In this document: piece after piece, positions 12,334 through 21,744 of the stretch
How the letters are laid out: each line of letters begins with the position of its first letter
Position numbering within the stretch: position 1 is the first letter of the stretch
Assembly (NCBI GenBank): GCA_964490245.1
Contig: CAZBAF010000001.1
Span: 62,001-126,000, forward strand
Reading direction: 5' to 3'
DNA from: CAZBAF01 sp964490245
GTDB taxonomy: Bacteria; Patescibacteriota; Saccharimonadia; Saccharimonadales; JACDBH01
Length of the DNA stretch: 64,000 nucleotides
Notes under the pieces: model-generated
Databases searched by the model: none
Told to the model about the DNA's origin: nothing
The model's input: the letters and a program-made list of their open reading frames with translations, nothing else
Program-made: the position numbers and the translations under genes

Positions 12334-12714
12334 ATGTCTTTATTAAATAAGTATCAAGAAATCAAAAACAATCCACGCGCTGGCGGTTACAGCGATATCC
12401 GCATGTGGCCCTGCTATGTGGCACTTTGTTTGAGTACCCTATTTTTCGCGCAGTGGTTGGGGTTGTTTTGGAGCTTTACCGTTATAGGTTTGCCAGTATT
12501 TGCTATTAGCTTACTGGCTGTAGGCATACATAAGCCAGAGAAAGCACCCATCAAATCCTGGAAGATGTACGAAGCTATCGAGCAAAAGAATAGGGAATTT
12601 GAACGCAGTAATTACCTATTACGCCGCAACATGAAGATTATCCAAGAAGACGAGCGGATCGTGCGCCAGCTCAAGAAGGCAGACCGCGTCCACCGAAACG
12701 CACGCAGCGCCTAG
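12334..12714 (+). CDS. Small membrane protein, two TM helices
   Basis: This 126-aa protein has two adjoining hydrophobic helices (about residues 27-70) followed by a charged C-terminal tail of about 55 residues with helical, coiled-coil-like character. I chose ATG 12334 because AGAAAGAGG precedes it by 4 nt; a longer in-frame start at 12268 lacks an SD. A short perfect hairpin (GTTCGC, loop, GCGAAC; 12302-12319) lies just upstream. It precedes the defence operon but has no visible functional link. Confidence 0.65.
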   Translation: MSLLNKYQEIKNNPRAGGYSDIRMWPCYVALCLSTLFFAQWLGLFWSFTVIGLPVFAISLLAVGIHKPEKAPIKSWKMYEAIEQKNREFERSNYLLRRNMKIIQEDERIVRQLKKADRVHRNARSA

Positions 12715-12764
12715 CGGATGGTATGTAAAGATAGTAGAATATGGCTAAAGATTAGGAGCAAATT

Positions 12765-14582
12765 GTGGACGGGTTCAGTGCCGATATTAAAGACGAGCAA
12801 TACAAAAAACTTAAAGAATTATTCCCAGAAGTTTTTTCAGAAGGAAAGATAGACTGGGATAAGCTAAGGGCTACACTTGGCGAGCATATAGATTTTAGCG
12901 AACGCTACGGCCTAAGCTGGAAGGGTAAGTCCGGCGTCTTTGCCAAGATTCAGGAAAAAACCGTCAGCACCCTCCATCCGCAGCGCGAAGAATCGGTTGA
13001 TTGGGACGCGACCGGGAACATGTTCATAGAGGGCGACAACTTAGAGACTCTCAAGGTGCTCCACAAAGCCTACTACGGCAAAGTCAAGATGATTTACATT
13101 GATCCGCCGTACAACACGGGCAATGACTTCATTTATAGCGATAGCTTCAAACAGTCCCGCCGCGATTACGAAGAAGAGGCCGGTCTGGTTGATGAAGAAG
13201 GTAACACCACACGCGACGATGGCATGCGCGTCAATTCCGGCGGCAACAAGCACAGCAATTGGCTGAATATGATATACCCACGTCTGTGGCTCGCAAAGAA
13301 CCTTTTACGGCAAGATGGCGTGATCTTTATCAGTATTGACGGCAACGAAGTCCATAACCTCCATCTCATCATGAACGAGATTTTTGGGGAAGAGAATTTT
13401 GTTGGTATTTATGTCAAGCAATCAAAAGTTGGCGGTGGAAGCGATTCTCGTCACATTGTCCAGGAGCACGAATACTGTGTGGTATATGCGAAAAGTGTTA
13501 ATGATCTTCCTGATATGTATATAGAGCACAGCCCTGATTACTTGAAGCGGTATAAAGAAAAGGATGAGAAGGGTAGGTATTTTTGGGATACGTTTGCACG
13601 ACCGGGGCTAAAAAATCCAATTTACTATGACATAGCATTACCAGATGGAACGGCAGTGAATAAGGGCTGGATATGGAGTAAGGACAGATTTGAAAGAGGG
13701 ATTAAATCTGGTGAGGTAGTGATACGTCAGACGACGAAAGGTAGTTGGGGTGTATATTTTAAGCAAAGGCTTAATGAGAGCGGGAAGAAGCCGCGTTCAT
13801 TAACCATGGATTTTGGAGGTACGGCACAGGGTAAGATAGATACTGGCTCGCTTTTTGATAACGTATCTATGTTTGAGTATCCGAAGTCGGTTAAATACAT
13901 CAAGGAGTTAATCCGCACGATAGGCGATAAGGAAGCTGTAATTCTAGACTTCTTCTCTGGCTCAGGCACGCTCGCTCACGCTGTGATGGAGCTCAATGCT
14001 GAAGACGACGGCAACCGCAAGTGGATTTGTGTGCAACTGCCAGAACTGACCGACAAAAAGAGTGAAGCATATAGGGCTGGCTATAAGACCATTGCCGAGA
14101 TTGCTCGCGAACGCATCCGCCGCGCCGCCAAGAAAATAGCCGAGGGTTACAAAGACAAAATTGCTGAGCGCGAGACGCCACTTTATCTTGGTTTCCGCTC
14201 GTACGTCTTGGGTGATAGTAACTTCAAAAAGTGGAATGAGCTGGTACGCGACCCAGAAGAAATTCGCCAGCAGACTTTGGAGCAGATAGATCCAATTGAG
14301 CCAGGCGCTTCTGATGAAGATTTGCTAACCGAAATCCTGCTCAAGCACGGCATTTCACCACTTGCCAAACTGGAGCAGCATGACGGCTTTATCTACGTGC
14401 CGTCAGACAATCTGGCAATTTCACTGACGCACAACATGACAAAAGAGCTGTTCAAGTCCATGCTCGCCAAAAACCCAAGCCAAATCATCGTACTAGACAT
14501 GGCGTTTAGCGATGATTTAAACCTAAAAACCAACCTATCTCTGCAAGCTGAACAGAGAAACATCATCCTGGAGGTGTTGTAA
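12765..14582 (+). CDS. mod: Type III restriction-modification DNA methyltransferase (Mod)
   Basis: The 605-aa protein is a beta-class adenine-N6 DNA methyltransferase. The catalytic DPPYNTG motif is near residue 112 and the AdoMet-binding 'DFFSGSGT' motif near 394-401, the order expected for type III Mod. The target-recognition part lies between them. The GTG start at 12765 has AGGAG 6 nt upstream. Two bases separate its stop from the next gene, so mod, the DUF4263 nuclease and res are co-translated. The recognition-domain segment (about 13380-13900) is clearly more A/T-rich than the flanks, which suggests a domain swap that changed specificity. Confidence 0.93.
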   Translation: MDGFSADIKDEQYKKLKELFPEVFSEGKIDWDKLRATLGEHIDFSERYGLSWKGKSGVFAKIQEKTVSTLHPQREESVDWDATGNMFIEGDNLETLKVLHKAYYGKVKMIYIDPPYNTGNDFIYSDSFKQSRRDYEEEAGLVDEEGNTTRDDGMRVNSGGNKHSNWLNMIYPRLWLAKNLLRQDGVIFISIDGNEVHNLHLIMNEIFGEENFVGIYVKQSKVGGGSDSRHIVQEHEYCVVYAKSVNDLPDMYIEHSPDYLKRYKEKDEKGRYFWDTFARPGLKNPIYYDIALPDGTAVNKGWIWSKDRFERGIKSGEVVIRQTTKGSWGVYFKQRLNESGKKPRSLTMDFGGTAQGKIDTGSLFDNVSMFEYPKSVKYIKELIRTIGDKEAVILDFFSGSGTLAHAVMELNAEDDGNRKWICVQLPELTDKKSEAYRAGYKTIAEIARERIRRAAKKIAEGYKDKIAERETPLYLGFRSYVLGDSNFKKWNELVRDPEEIRQQTLEQIDPIEPGASDEDLLTEILLKHGISPLAKLEQHDGFIYVPSDNLAISLTHNMTKELFKSMLAKNPSQIIVLDMAFSDDLNLKTNLSLQAEQRNIILEVL

Positions 14583-14583
14583 C

Positions 14584-15540
14584 GTGCAGGTTGTGCGTGT
14601 TCAGGAATCAAAAAGAGGGAACAGCTACATTATTAAGACTCTTAAAGATAAAAAAACGATTGTATCTCGTGCTATTATTATGTTTTCGCCTGGCGGAAAA
14701 TCATTGAAGCTTGGTCGTTATTATAAAGATAGCGGTAAGCTTGTGTCTAATTCTCCAAAAAGTGAACTAACCCTAGACGATGATGAGCTAAAAAATCTTG
14801 TTAAGCATCTTGCAGATAATTATCGTTTAGTATTGCGCAATCCGGGTTCATATATTAAGACTGACGATGCGTTGGATGAGGAGTTATTGCGCAAATTAAA
14901 ATTCATCTTTACAAGCAAAAAACGAGATGATGTGATTAATTTTCTTTCAAATAATCCGTTTTTGCCTTCTGACATAGAGAATCTATTGGAGATCAAAAGA
15001 AGACAAAAGGCAGTAGAAGAATTTCGTGCCAAGCTAAATACTAACGAAACTGAATATGAGTGGCAGAAATGGTTCTCTGAAAACGACTGGGTACTAGGAA
15101 ATGATTATGCGGAAATATTAGAAGAAAGGCAGATTAATACGCGAAACATTGCCGATTTTTTGGTGCGTGATTTCGATGGATTTGTTGACTTGATAGAGAT
15201 TAAGCGGCCAGAAGGTGGCTTATCATTCTGGGCTAGTCAACGTGATCACGGCAATCTAGTTCCCCATAGCGACTTAATAAAGGCAATCACTCAGGTACAA
15301 GTATATCTATACGAATTAGAAAAAGAGCTGGATAGCATTACGACGCAACAGCGCTTGTCAGGTGCGTCCATAATCAAGCCTCGTGCTACTTTGATATTTG
15401 GCCGCTCATATGATTGGAGTGATGACGAAAGAAATGCGTATCGCATTCTGAACGCCAGCTATTCCAATATATCCATACTGACTTATGATCACGTATCAAG
15501 AAGGGCACAGAAATTAATTATGAAGAAAGAAAAACAATGA
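14584..15540 (+). CDS. Shedu-type (SduA, DUF4263) nuclease within an R-M operon
   Basis: This 318-aa protein ends in a DUF4263 domain, the nuclease of the Shedu anti-phage system. The diagnostic stretch runs from 'EYEWQKWFSENDWVLG' (157-172) through 'NIADFLVRDFDGFVDLIEIK' (188-207). This gives a PD-(D/E)XK-type site with Asp190, Glu205 and Lys207, followed by the family's 'AITQVQVYLYELE' helix (234-246). The first 150 residues are probably the regulatory or sensing part. The GTG start is 2 nt after the mod stop, and the ATGA of res overlaps its end. The gene is more A/T-rich than mod and res, so it may have been inserted later. The role inside a type III R-M operon is inferred: added antiviral cleavage or a backup nuclease. 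Confidence 0.82.
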   Translation: MQVVRVQESKRGNSYIIKTLKDKKTIVSRAIIMFSPGGKSLKLGRYYKDSGKLVSNSPKSELTLDDDELKNLVKHLADNYRLVLRNPGSYIKTDDALDEELLRKLKFIFTSKKRDDVINFLSNNPFLPSDIENLLEIKRRQKAVEEFRAKLNTNETEYEWQKWFSENDWVLGNDYAEILEERQINTRNIADFLVRDFDGFVDLIEIKRPEGGLSFWASQRDHGNLVPHSDLIKAITQVQVYLYELEKELDSITTQQRLSGASIIKPRATLIFGRSYDWSDDERNAYRILNASYSNISILTYDHVSRRAQKLIMKKEKQ

Positions 15541-18317
15541 AACTCCAATTTGAACCGAACCAGCAGTATCAGCTAGATGCCATCAAAACAGTTGTTGATG
15601 TGTTTGAAGGCCAGCCGAAGGATAAGGGCGGGATTGTGTTCGGCGGTCAAGGCGAGCTGGATTTACCTGGCAAACAGTTAAGCCTTGAAGACGCCAGTGC
15701 GAGCGGCAATACACTAGTGTTAAGCAATGAGCAGCTTATTAAAAATGTTCATGCTGTGCAAGGCCAGCTTGATCTTCCGCTGGCTGAAGTGATCGACGAG
15801 GACGATGTGCTTACAACCGAATCAGGTGAGCCAAATGTAACCGAAGATGGCGATCCGCTGGAAGCTTCTTTGGGTTCAAGTTTAATGCATGGCCTTAACT
15901 TCTCCATTGAAATGGAAACCGGCACAGGCAAAACCTATGTGTACTTACGCACAATCCATGAGCTATACCAAAAGTACGGCTGGAAGAAGTTTATTATCGT
16001 TGTACCGAGCGTGGCGATCCGCGAAGGCGTGCTGAAAAACTTAGATATCACGCGTGAGCATTTTGCTGAGCTGTACAACAAGCCCGAGATGAATTATTAC
16101 GTTTGGGATAGCAAAAAGACCGGCCAGGCGCGTGAATTTGCCGTCAACGATACACTGCAAATCATGGTCGTCAACATTGACAGTTTCTCTAAAGCTGAAA
16201 ACATCATGAACAAAGACAGCGATTACGGACGGCCGCTTGATTTTATCCGCGCTACCCATCCGATCGTTATTATTGACGAGCCGCAGAATATGGAAACCGA
16301 GGTGCGCCGCAAGGCTATAAACAGCCTGAACCCGCTTTTTACTTTGCGCTACAGTGCTACTCACAAGCATGTCTATAATTTGCTGTATCGTTTAACACCG
16401 GTAGATGCGTATAACCTGGGGCTGGTTAAAAAGATTGAAATCCATAGTGTGGTGAGTGAGGACAGCTATAACGGTCCGTATATCAGCGTGCTTTCGCTAG
16501 AGCGGACAAGCAAGCGGAGTTCATACACCAAGATTGAAGTTGATGCAAGTGACAAGCGTGGCTTGCAGCGCAAAGTTGTTAAAGCTGGCCCGGGCGTAGA
16601 TTTAGCACAACTGACGGGGCGCTCTGTGTATGAAGGCTTTTACATTGAAGCTATAAATCACACCGAAAACTGCGTGGAGTTTAGCAACGGCAAAAAGGTA
16701 TATGTCGGTCAGAAAGATGAAGCATTGCGCGAAGAAATCCTGAAACGGCAGATTGAGTTGACCATAGAGGATCATTTTGAAAAGCAGCAGAAGCTGGCCA
16801 GTCAGAACATAAAGGTGCTAAGCCTGTTCTTCATAGACAAGGTGGCGAATTACCGCGAGTACACCGAGGCTGGTTGGACAAAAGGTAAGTTCGCGCGCTG
16901 GTTTGAAGAGCTGTATGAGAAGGTGGCCGCCAAATATCCCGGCGTCATAGATGACCTGACGGCCGAACAAGTACATAACGGCTACTTTGCCGCCGATAAG
17001 AGCGGCTATTGGAAGGATAGTAAAGACACTAAGGGTGAAGGCGCCAAGACGAAGGACGATGACACGGCATACCAACTGATTATGAAAGACAAAGAGCGGC
17101 TATTGGATATCAACGAACCGTTAAGGTTCATCTTTAGCCACTCTGCGCTGCGTGAGGGCTGGGATAACCCGAACGTCTTTAACATCTGTACGCTCAATGA
17201 GACATCAAGCGAGATGAAAAAGCGACAAGAGATCGGCCGCGGCCTACGCTTGCCGGTCAATGCCAATGGCGAGCGAATTTATGACGAGAACATCAATGTG
17301 CTTACGGTGATCGCAAACGAAAGTTATGAAGAATTTAGCCGCAAGCTGCAGACCGAGATTACTGAAGAAACGGGCGTTGAATTTAGTAAGGGCAACATCA
17401 AGAACCGTGCTGACAGGCAGAAAATCAGCTTCCGCAAATCTGTAATGCTAGATCCGAACTTTAAAGAGCTCTGGGAACGTATCAAACACAAGACGACGTA
17501 TCACATAAACATTGGTCCGGATAAGCTAGTTGATGAGGTCGTACGGCGACTTGAAGATATGGCAATCGTGCCGCCGCAGATTTCTGATACGCGAACGCTG
17601 ATTAGTCACATGGGTGAGACGTTTGAAAGGAAGAAGCAGGAAGGCTTGGATCGTGCAAGCCGTTCGGGCGTGCAGCACGTGCCCAATATCCTTGAAGAAA
17701 TTCAAAAACGCACGCACCTGACGCGCAAGCTAATCTTTGAAATCCTTGACCGCGCAGATATATTCTCGTACCTGGCGCTCAATCCGCAGCAGGCTGTTGA
17801 CGGAGTAAGCGAGGCGGTTATACAAATCAAGCAGCAGCTTGCAGTTGACGGCATTAAGTATGAGCGCACCGGCGACGTGTACGATGTAAGGCTGTTTGAG
17901 AATGAAGAGCTTGAAAGTTACTTGTACAACGCTATGAGCAAGAATGGTGCAGTCAAAGCGGAGCAAGAGGACAAGACAACCTATGACTACGTCGTGGTGG
18001 ATTCTGATGTAGAGTATCAACTCATGAATGTTTTGGAGAACACGGACAGTGTGAAGTTTTATACCAAGCTCCCAGGCTGGTTCAAAATTGATACGCCGCT
18101 TGGTACATACAATCCTGACTGGGCGATCGTGTTTGAGGACGACAAAAAGATTTACTTCGTCGCCGAAACGAAAGGAACGGATAATCTGTATGACGAGTCG
18201 TTACGCGAACACGAGCGCGGCAAGATCAAGGCAGGCCGGAAGCATTTTGAGGAAATCGGCATGCCTTATGCTGCGCCGGTTTCATCGCTCCAAAGTGCAC
18301 TGCGTAAGCTGATATAG
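15537..18317 (+). CDS. res: Type III restriction enzyme, helicase-nuclease subunit (Res)
   Basis: Res translocates on DNA and cuts it when two unmethylated sites meet. The 926-aa protein shows a superfamily 2 helicase core: Walker A 'METGTGKTY' (about 125-133), the DEAD-like box 'IIDEPQ' (about 245-250), 'SHSALREGWDNPNVF' and motif VI 'RQEIGRGLRLP' (about 562-572). The C-terminal nuclease has Asp in 'YNPDWAIVF' (about 860) and 'AETKGT' (about 877), a PD-(D/E)XK site. An unusual low-complexity segment of about 80 residues lies between the start and Walker A. The ATG overlaps the DUF4263 stop (ATGA). Confidence 0.94.
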   Translation: MKLQFEPNQQYQLDAIKTVVDVFEGQPKDKGGIVFGGQGELDLPGKQLSLEDASASGNTLVLSNEQLIKNVHAVQGQLDLPLAEVIDEDDVLTTESGEPNVTEDGDPLEASLGSSLMHGLNFSIEMETGTGKTYVYLRTIHELYQKYGWKKFIIVVPSVAIREGVLKNLDITREHFAELYNKPEMNYYVWDSKKTGQAREFAVNDTLQIMVVNIDSFSKAENIMNKDSDYGRPLDFIRATHPIVIIDEPQNMETEVRRKAINSLNPLFTLRYSATHKHVYNLLYRLTPVDAYNLGLVKKIEIHSVVSEDSYNGPYISVLSLERTSKRSSYTKIEVDASDKRGLQRKVVKAGPGVDLAQLTGRSVYEGFYIEAINHTENCVEFSNGKKVYVGQKDEALREEILKRQIELTIEDHFEKQQKLASQNIKVLSLFFIDKVANYREYTEAGWTKGKFARWFEELYEKVAAKYPGVIDDLTAEQVHNGYFAADKSGYWKDSKDTKGEGAKTKDDDTAYQLIMKDKERLLDINEPLRFIFSHSALREGWDNPNVFNICTLNETSSEMKKRQEIGRGLRLPVNANGERIYDENINVLTVIANESYEEFSRKLQTEITEETGVEFSKGNIKNRADRQKISFRKSVMLDPNFKELWERIKHKTTYHINIGPDKLVDEVVRRLEDMAIVPPQISDTRTLISHMGETFERKKQEGLDRASRSGVQHVPNILEEIQKRTHLTRKLIFEILDRADIFSYLALNPQQAVDGVSEAVIQIKQQLAVDGIKYERTGDVYDVRLFENEELESYLYNAMSKNGAVKAEQEDKTTYDYVVVDSDVEYQLMNVLENTDSVKFYTKLPGWFKIDTPLGTYNPDWAIVFEDDKKIYFVAETKGTDNLYDESLREHERGKIKAGRKHFEEIGMPYAAPVSSLQSALRKLI

Positions 18318-18334
18318 AATAAGATTCTAGACAA

Positions 18335-18844
18335 TCAACGAAATATTAGGGAAAATATGCGGTCGCTGAGGTTTTGGTGGTAGGTTCTGCCATAATAGTT
18401 TTTAGTCTTCAGGGATTTGGGTTTTGAAAGTTGGGCAATGGGTATTTTGCCAGGCAAGGGCGCGCTACACTTGCGGATCACATTTGGGCTGATGATTTTA
18501 TACCAATTCTTTCCTTCGGTTGTGAAAAGATAGATATACTTAGTATGGTAATGGCGCGCTGTAATGCACATGCGCTTTGCAATGCCTTTAGTCAAGTCTT
18601 TGCGGTATTGCTTGACTTCAATAATTGCACGGGCTGTGCGGCCAAAGTCGTCAACAGCCAGTTCAAAGTCTGGTGTGTATGTTTTTCCAACATGTTTGAT
18701 GCCAAGCTGTGGCCTTAGCCACTGGCCGCTGAAATTATACTTGGTGATAAATTGCTCGAGAGCCTTGAACTCAGTTTTTGAATCAAGCCATACAGTCTGG
18801 CCATCAATAGTGACCTGGTGCCTGTGTCCTCTCCTATAAGCCAT
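18335..18844 (-). CDS. PD-(D/E)XK nuclease-like protein, convergent to the R-M operon
   Basis: The 169-aa protein has the layout of a small restriction-endonuclease-like fold. A helix with Glu ('DSKTEFKALEQF') is followed by 'YTPDFEL' (Asp) and 'ARAIIEVKQY' (Glu-x-Lys), then a basic C-terminal half. Similar cores occur in TnsA and phage nucleases. I cannot assign a family. It is convergent with res and leaves 17 nt between the stops, which places it in the same defence island. The C-terminal 55 residues are Lys/Arg-rich and could bind DNA. Confidence 0.65.
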   Translation of the reverse strand: MAYRRGHRHQVTIDGQTVWLDSKTEFKALEQFITKYNFSGQWLRPQLGIKHVGKTYTPDFELAVDDFGRTARAIIEVKQYRKDLTKGIAKRMCITARHYHTKYIYLFTTEGKNWYKIISPNVIRKCSAPLPGKIPIAQLSKPKSLKTKNYYGRTYHQNLSDRIFSLIFR

Positions 18845-19207
18845 GCCCGGATTATCTCTATAAATAGCTTGTTTTGCAATATCCTAAGTTTAGGAGGGTA
18901 AAGGAGCGAGAAAGGTCAACTAAGCAAAGATACGAAAGCTACAGAAGACCGCGAGACCAGGGTGAGTCATGCAATATTCTCTAAAACTACTAATAAGTGT
19001 TACGGGGGTAACAGTTATTTATAATTTATGGGGACACGCTTTTGCGCTGGAGTTGCTGTGAGGAAATGTCAAACTGTGGTAGAGGGTTCTAGATCGTGTC
19101 CGGCACGTCAAACACTTGTGGACAGTGAAATGCCACGTTAAAAAACTGCGCTTATGCTTGCAGAGGAGAGACTGGATCTTAACAAGCAATAATTTCGTAA
19201 AAACAGG
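18845..19207. other. Spacer, no gene seen
   Basis: A 363-nt gap between two minus-strand genes. I see no ORF with an SD, no tRNA and no strong hairpin. It must hold the promoter of the nuclease-like gene on the minus strand and the 3' end of the DUF1801 transcript. The antisense ORF starting at 19116 on the + strand is a shadow of DUF1801. Confidence 0.5.
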
Positions 19208-19603
19208 TCAGTTTTCTTTGGACCTGTTGATCTCGACACCTTGCCGCACAAGATCGGACAGTGCATCTTCGTCCACACGCGTACCTTCTTTAAACTCGAT
19301 GGCGCGGTCGGTGCTGCTTTTAAGCCGGGCATTAAAGAGTTCTGACGGGTCTTTCATGAAAGCACCTTTGACAAAAACCAGCTTGATATTATCCTTAAAG
19401 GTCTCTGCCAAGCAGACATTGCCGTTAGACGTCCAAACGGGCAGTCCTTCGGGCCGGGTGGGCATCTTCCATTTGATCTCTTCAGTAATTTCCGTCGAGG
19501 CGGTCGTTATCACACGGCGCAGCCACGACAGAGTCTCACCCTTCCAGCCGCCGTATAGTTTGATAATGTCATCGATCTGTTCTGATGCCGGTTTGTCTGC
19601 CAT
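19208..19603 (-). CDS. DUF1801 (YdhG-like) protein
   Basis: A 131-aa protein of the DUF1801 family, whose fold resembles a small ligand-binding barrel and whose function is unknown. It shows 'EEIKWKMPTRPEG', 'PVWTSNGNVCLAETFKDNIK', 'LVFVKGAFMKDPSELFN' and 'RAIEFKEGTRVDEDALSDLV', which match the family core. A good Shine-Dalgarno (AAAGGA) sits ahead of ATG 19603. It is divergent from the cytosine deaminase gene. Confidence 0.82.
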   Translation of the reverse strand: MADKPASEQIDDIIKLYGGWKGETLSWLRRVITTASTEITEEIKWKMPTRPEGLPVWTSNGNVCLAETFKDNIKLVFVKGAFMKDPSELFNARLKSSTDRAIEFKEGTRVDEDALSDLVRQGVEINRSKEN

Positions 19604-19725
19604 GTCATGTCCTTTTTAAGTATGCTTTTTTATTCTACACCCAATGGAGAGTGTTCGAAGTGCTGACAAGACACATGCTTCCTAAGCGGCTGCATTCGGC
19701 GTGCATTTGTAGCATAATAGACACT

Positions 19726-20175
19726 ATGAATGATGATCAGAATATGCAGATAGCCATTGACGAAGCCCGCACCGCGCTTATGGGAGGCGGCATACCGATT
19801 GCAGCCTGCCTGGCAGACAGTCAGGGAAAAGTCATTGCCGTTGGCCATAACGAGCGTGTGCAGAAGGGCGACCCGATTGCCCACGGCGAAATCGCCTGTC
19901 TGCGTAACGCTGGCCGGCAGAAAAGTTACGCCGGTTATACGCTCTACACCACGCTCAGTCCGTGTGCCATGTGCCGTGGTGCTATTGAACTGTTTAAAAT
20001 CCCGCGCGTGGTCGTAGGCGAAAACGAGACTTTTGCCGGTGATTTGGACAAACTGCGTGCCACCGGCGCCGAGGTGGTGCTGCTGGATAGCGAAGACTGC
20101 AAACGAATGATGCGCGAGTTTCAGGCCAAGCATCCTGATATATGGAACGAAGATATCGGAATGGCGACTACCTAG
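19726..20175 (+). CDS. Cytosine deaminase, yeast Fcy1 type
   Basis: This 149-aa zinc enzyme of the cytidine-deaminase fold most closely recalls yeast cytosine deaminase, which turns cytosine into uracil. The zinc site is His53 and Glu55 in 'AHGE' with Cys80 and Cys83 in 'LSPCAMC'. Further Fcy1-like stretches are 'GGGIPIAACL', 'GHNERVQKGD', 'YTLYTTLSPCAMC', 'IPRVVVGENETF' and the C-terminal 'HPDIWNEDIG'. A CATAAT -10 box lies 7 nt before ATG 19726, so the message is probably leaderless. In a salvage-dependent organism it would feed pyrimidine bases scavenged from a host into uracil. A related tRNA or guanine deaminase is less likely. Confidence 0.86.
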   Translation: MNDDQNMQIAIDEARTALMGGGIPIAACLADSQGKVIAVGHNERVQKGDPIAHGEIACLRNAGRQKSYAGYTLYTTLSPCAMCRGAIELFKIPRVVVGENETFAGDLDKLRATGAEVVLLDSEDCKRMMREFQAKHPDIWNEDIGMATT

Positions 20176-20223
20176 TTCGGCTTACTTGATGCCGTTTATG
20201 TAAATGCGGGCCCTAACAGTCTG

Positions 20224-21744
20224 CTATGACTTGTTTGTGCGGTTGCTGCCAGCTTCTTGATCGACAGCATGTGGCCCGGCAGTCTCTGCCGATGCGCCCA
20301 GAGCCAGCCGGGCAATACGACTGTGCTTACGACCGGCCTTCAGTTGCGCCAGCATAAAATCAACGAACGGTGTGATGTTGCGCATCCGAACAGAACGCTG
20401 ATTAAACGGACGTGCCAGCATGTTGCCGAACGACGCCCCGGCCGCTATTGCAAGCGCGGTTGTAAAAGCTGTTAAAAGCGTACCGACACCCTTAAAAAAC
20501 AGCGGGTCGCCCGGCGGATAATTAACCAGCTGCATCAGGCCGTTATATAAGGCAAGACCGGGCACCAGCGGAATAATACCAGCGGCAATGCTGCCCGAGG
20601 CGGGGGTGTGCCAGATCCGTGACAGAGTCTTGGCCAGCACGCCGACAATCAGCGCCGCTATACCACTGGCCGGAACAACAGAGATACCAAAATCCCGAAC
20701 AGTATAAAGCACCGTGACTGCCACGCTGCCCAGCAGTCCGGCCCATATCACTGCCCGCAGACGCGTATGCCCGACCAATGCAAAAGAAGCCGAGGCAATG
20801 CCGCCGCCGATAATTCTATACCGCAGCCCGGTCAGGCTCAGCGGCTCGGCAGAAACAGCAATGCCAATACCAAGCTTGCGTGCTACATACAGACCGATCA
20901 GCACACCCATCACAATGCCCGAGGTCAGCATCAAGACTTTCAATATCCGGGCGTTAGCTGTGACATAGTATTCATCAATTGCATCCTGGATCGCACCAAC
21001 AATAGCCAGACCTGACAAGAGCATAATAATACCGCCAACAACGACCAAAGTCGGGTTTATACCCTCAAAAAAACTCACCCCGTTGTCGGCAAATGCGTTC
21101 ACCACAGCCGCAGAAATTGTCACTACACACGCCGCGGCAGCCTGCCGAAAGAACGTGGTCAGTGCGTTTTTATAGAGAAAACTCATGAACTGCTCAACCA
21201 GGTACGCAATCACAAACGTCACCAGCAGTATCCGCCAGTTGGTTGTAAACATCAGGCCGACACCGGTGGCAATGCCGGCAGCCGCCAGCGGATGCAGCCA
21301 GGCCGGATAGGCTGCCGGCTTTTTGAGAATGTTTTCAAGCTCTTTTTCGGCCGCTGATAGCTCGAGCCGACCCGACCTGATCCGATAGACTAGATCCTGT
21401 ATGGCCTGCACAGTCATATTATTAACCGGGCGTGCCACCGACGGCCTAATGAGTGTCAGCGGCTCTTTCTCCACACCCCTTAGCTGCGACAACATAATCA
21501 GGTTCGAGACAATATCAACGTGCACCGGCTGCCTGCAGTACGTTTCGGTAATATCAAGCGCCTTGGATACCACATTCGCGGCCGGAATATTCATAGAGAG
21601 CAACTGATCACTGACGGTCAGCGCCAAGCGCAAAGCGCGCAGATTGGGGCTCAGGGTCTCGCCGGCTTTTTCCGGTCTTAGCCCACCCAGCTGCGTTTCT
21701 GTATCTGTATGCTGTTTTAGTTTCAGCCAGTTTTGTAATCTCAT
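20224..21744 (-). CDS. ThrE-like threonine/serine exporter family membrane protein
   Basis: The 506-aa protein has the ThrE architecture. A soluble N-terminal domain of about 160 residues is followed by about ten hydrophobic helices in two halves ('GIATGVGLMFTTNWRILLVTF' and later 'GIIPLVPGLALYNGLMQLV', the latter a ThrE hallmark). Members export small amino acids. I placed the start at Met 21744 because a TATACT box (minus strand, about 21786-21781) lies downstream of the longer ATG at 21801, which would then not be on the transcript. Substrate is inferred from the family only. Confidence 0.8.
   Translation of the reverse strand: MRLQNWLKLKQHTDTETQLGGLRPEKAGETLSPNLRALRLALTVSDQLLSMNIPAANVVSKALDITETYCRQPVHVDIVSNLIMLSQLRGVEKEPLTLIRPSVARPVNNMTVQAIQDLVYRIRSGRLELSAAEKELENILKKPAAYPAWLHPLAAAGIATGVGLMFTTNWRILLVTFVIAYLVEQFMSFLYKNALTTFFRQAAAACVVTISAAVVNAFADNGVSFFEGINPTLVVVGGIIMLLSGLAIVGAIQDAIDEYYVTANARILKVLMLTSGIVMGVLIGLYVARKLGIGIAVSAEPLSLTGLRYRIIGGGIASASFALVGHTRLRAVIWAGLLGSVAVTVLYTVRDFGISVVPASGIAALIVGVLAKTLSRIWHTPASGSIAAGIIPLVPGLALYNGLMQLVNYPPGDPLFFKGVGTLLTAFTTALAIAAGASFGNMLARPFNQRSVRMRNITPFVDFMLAQLKAGRKHSRIARLALGASAETAGPHAVDQEAGSNRTNKS

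Noticed and set aside
19116..19619. 167-codon + strand ORF
   Set aside because: Antisense shadow of the DUF1801 gene, whose minus-strand product matches a known family.
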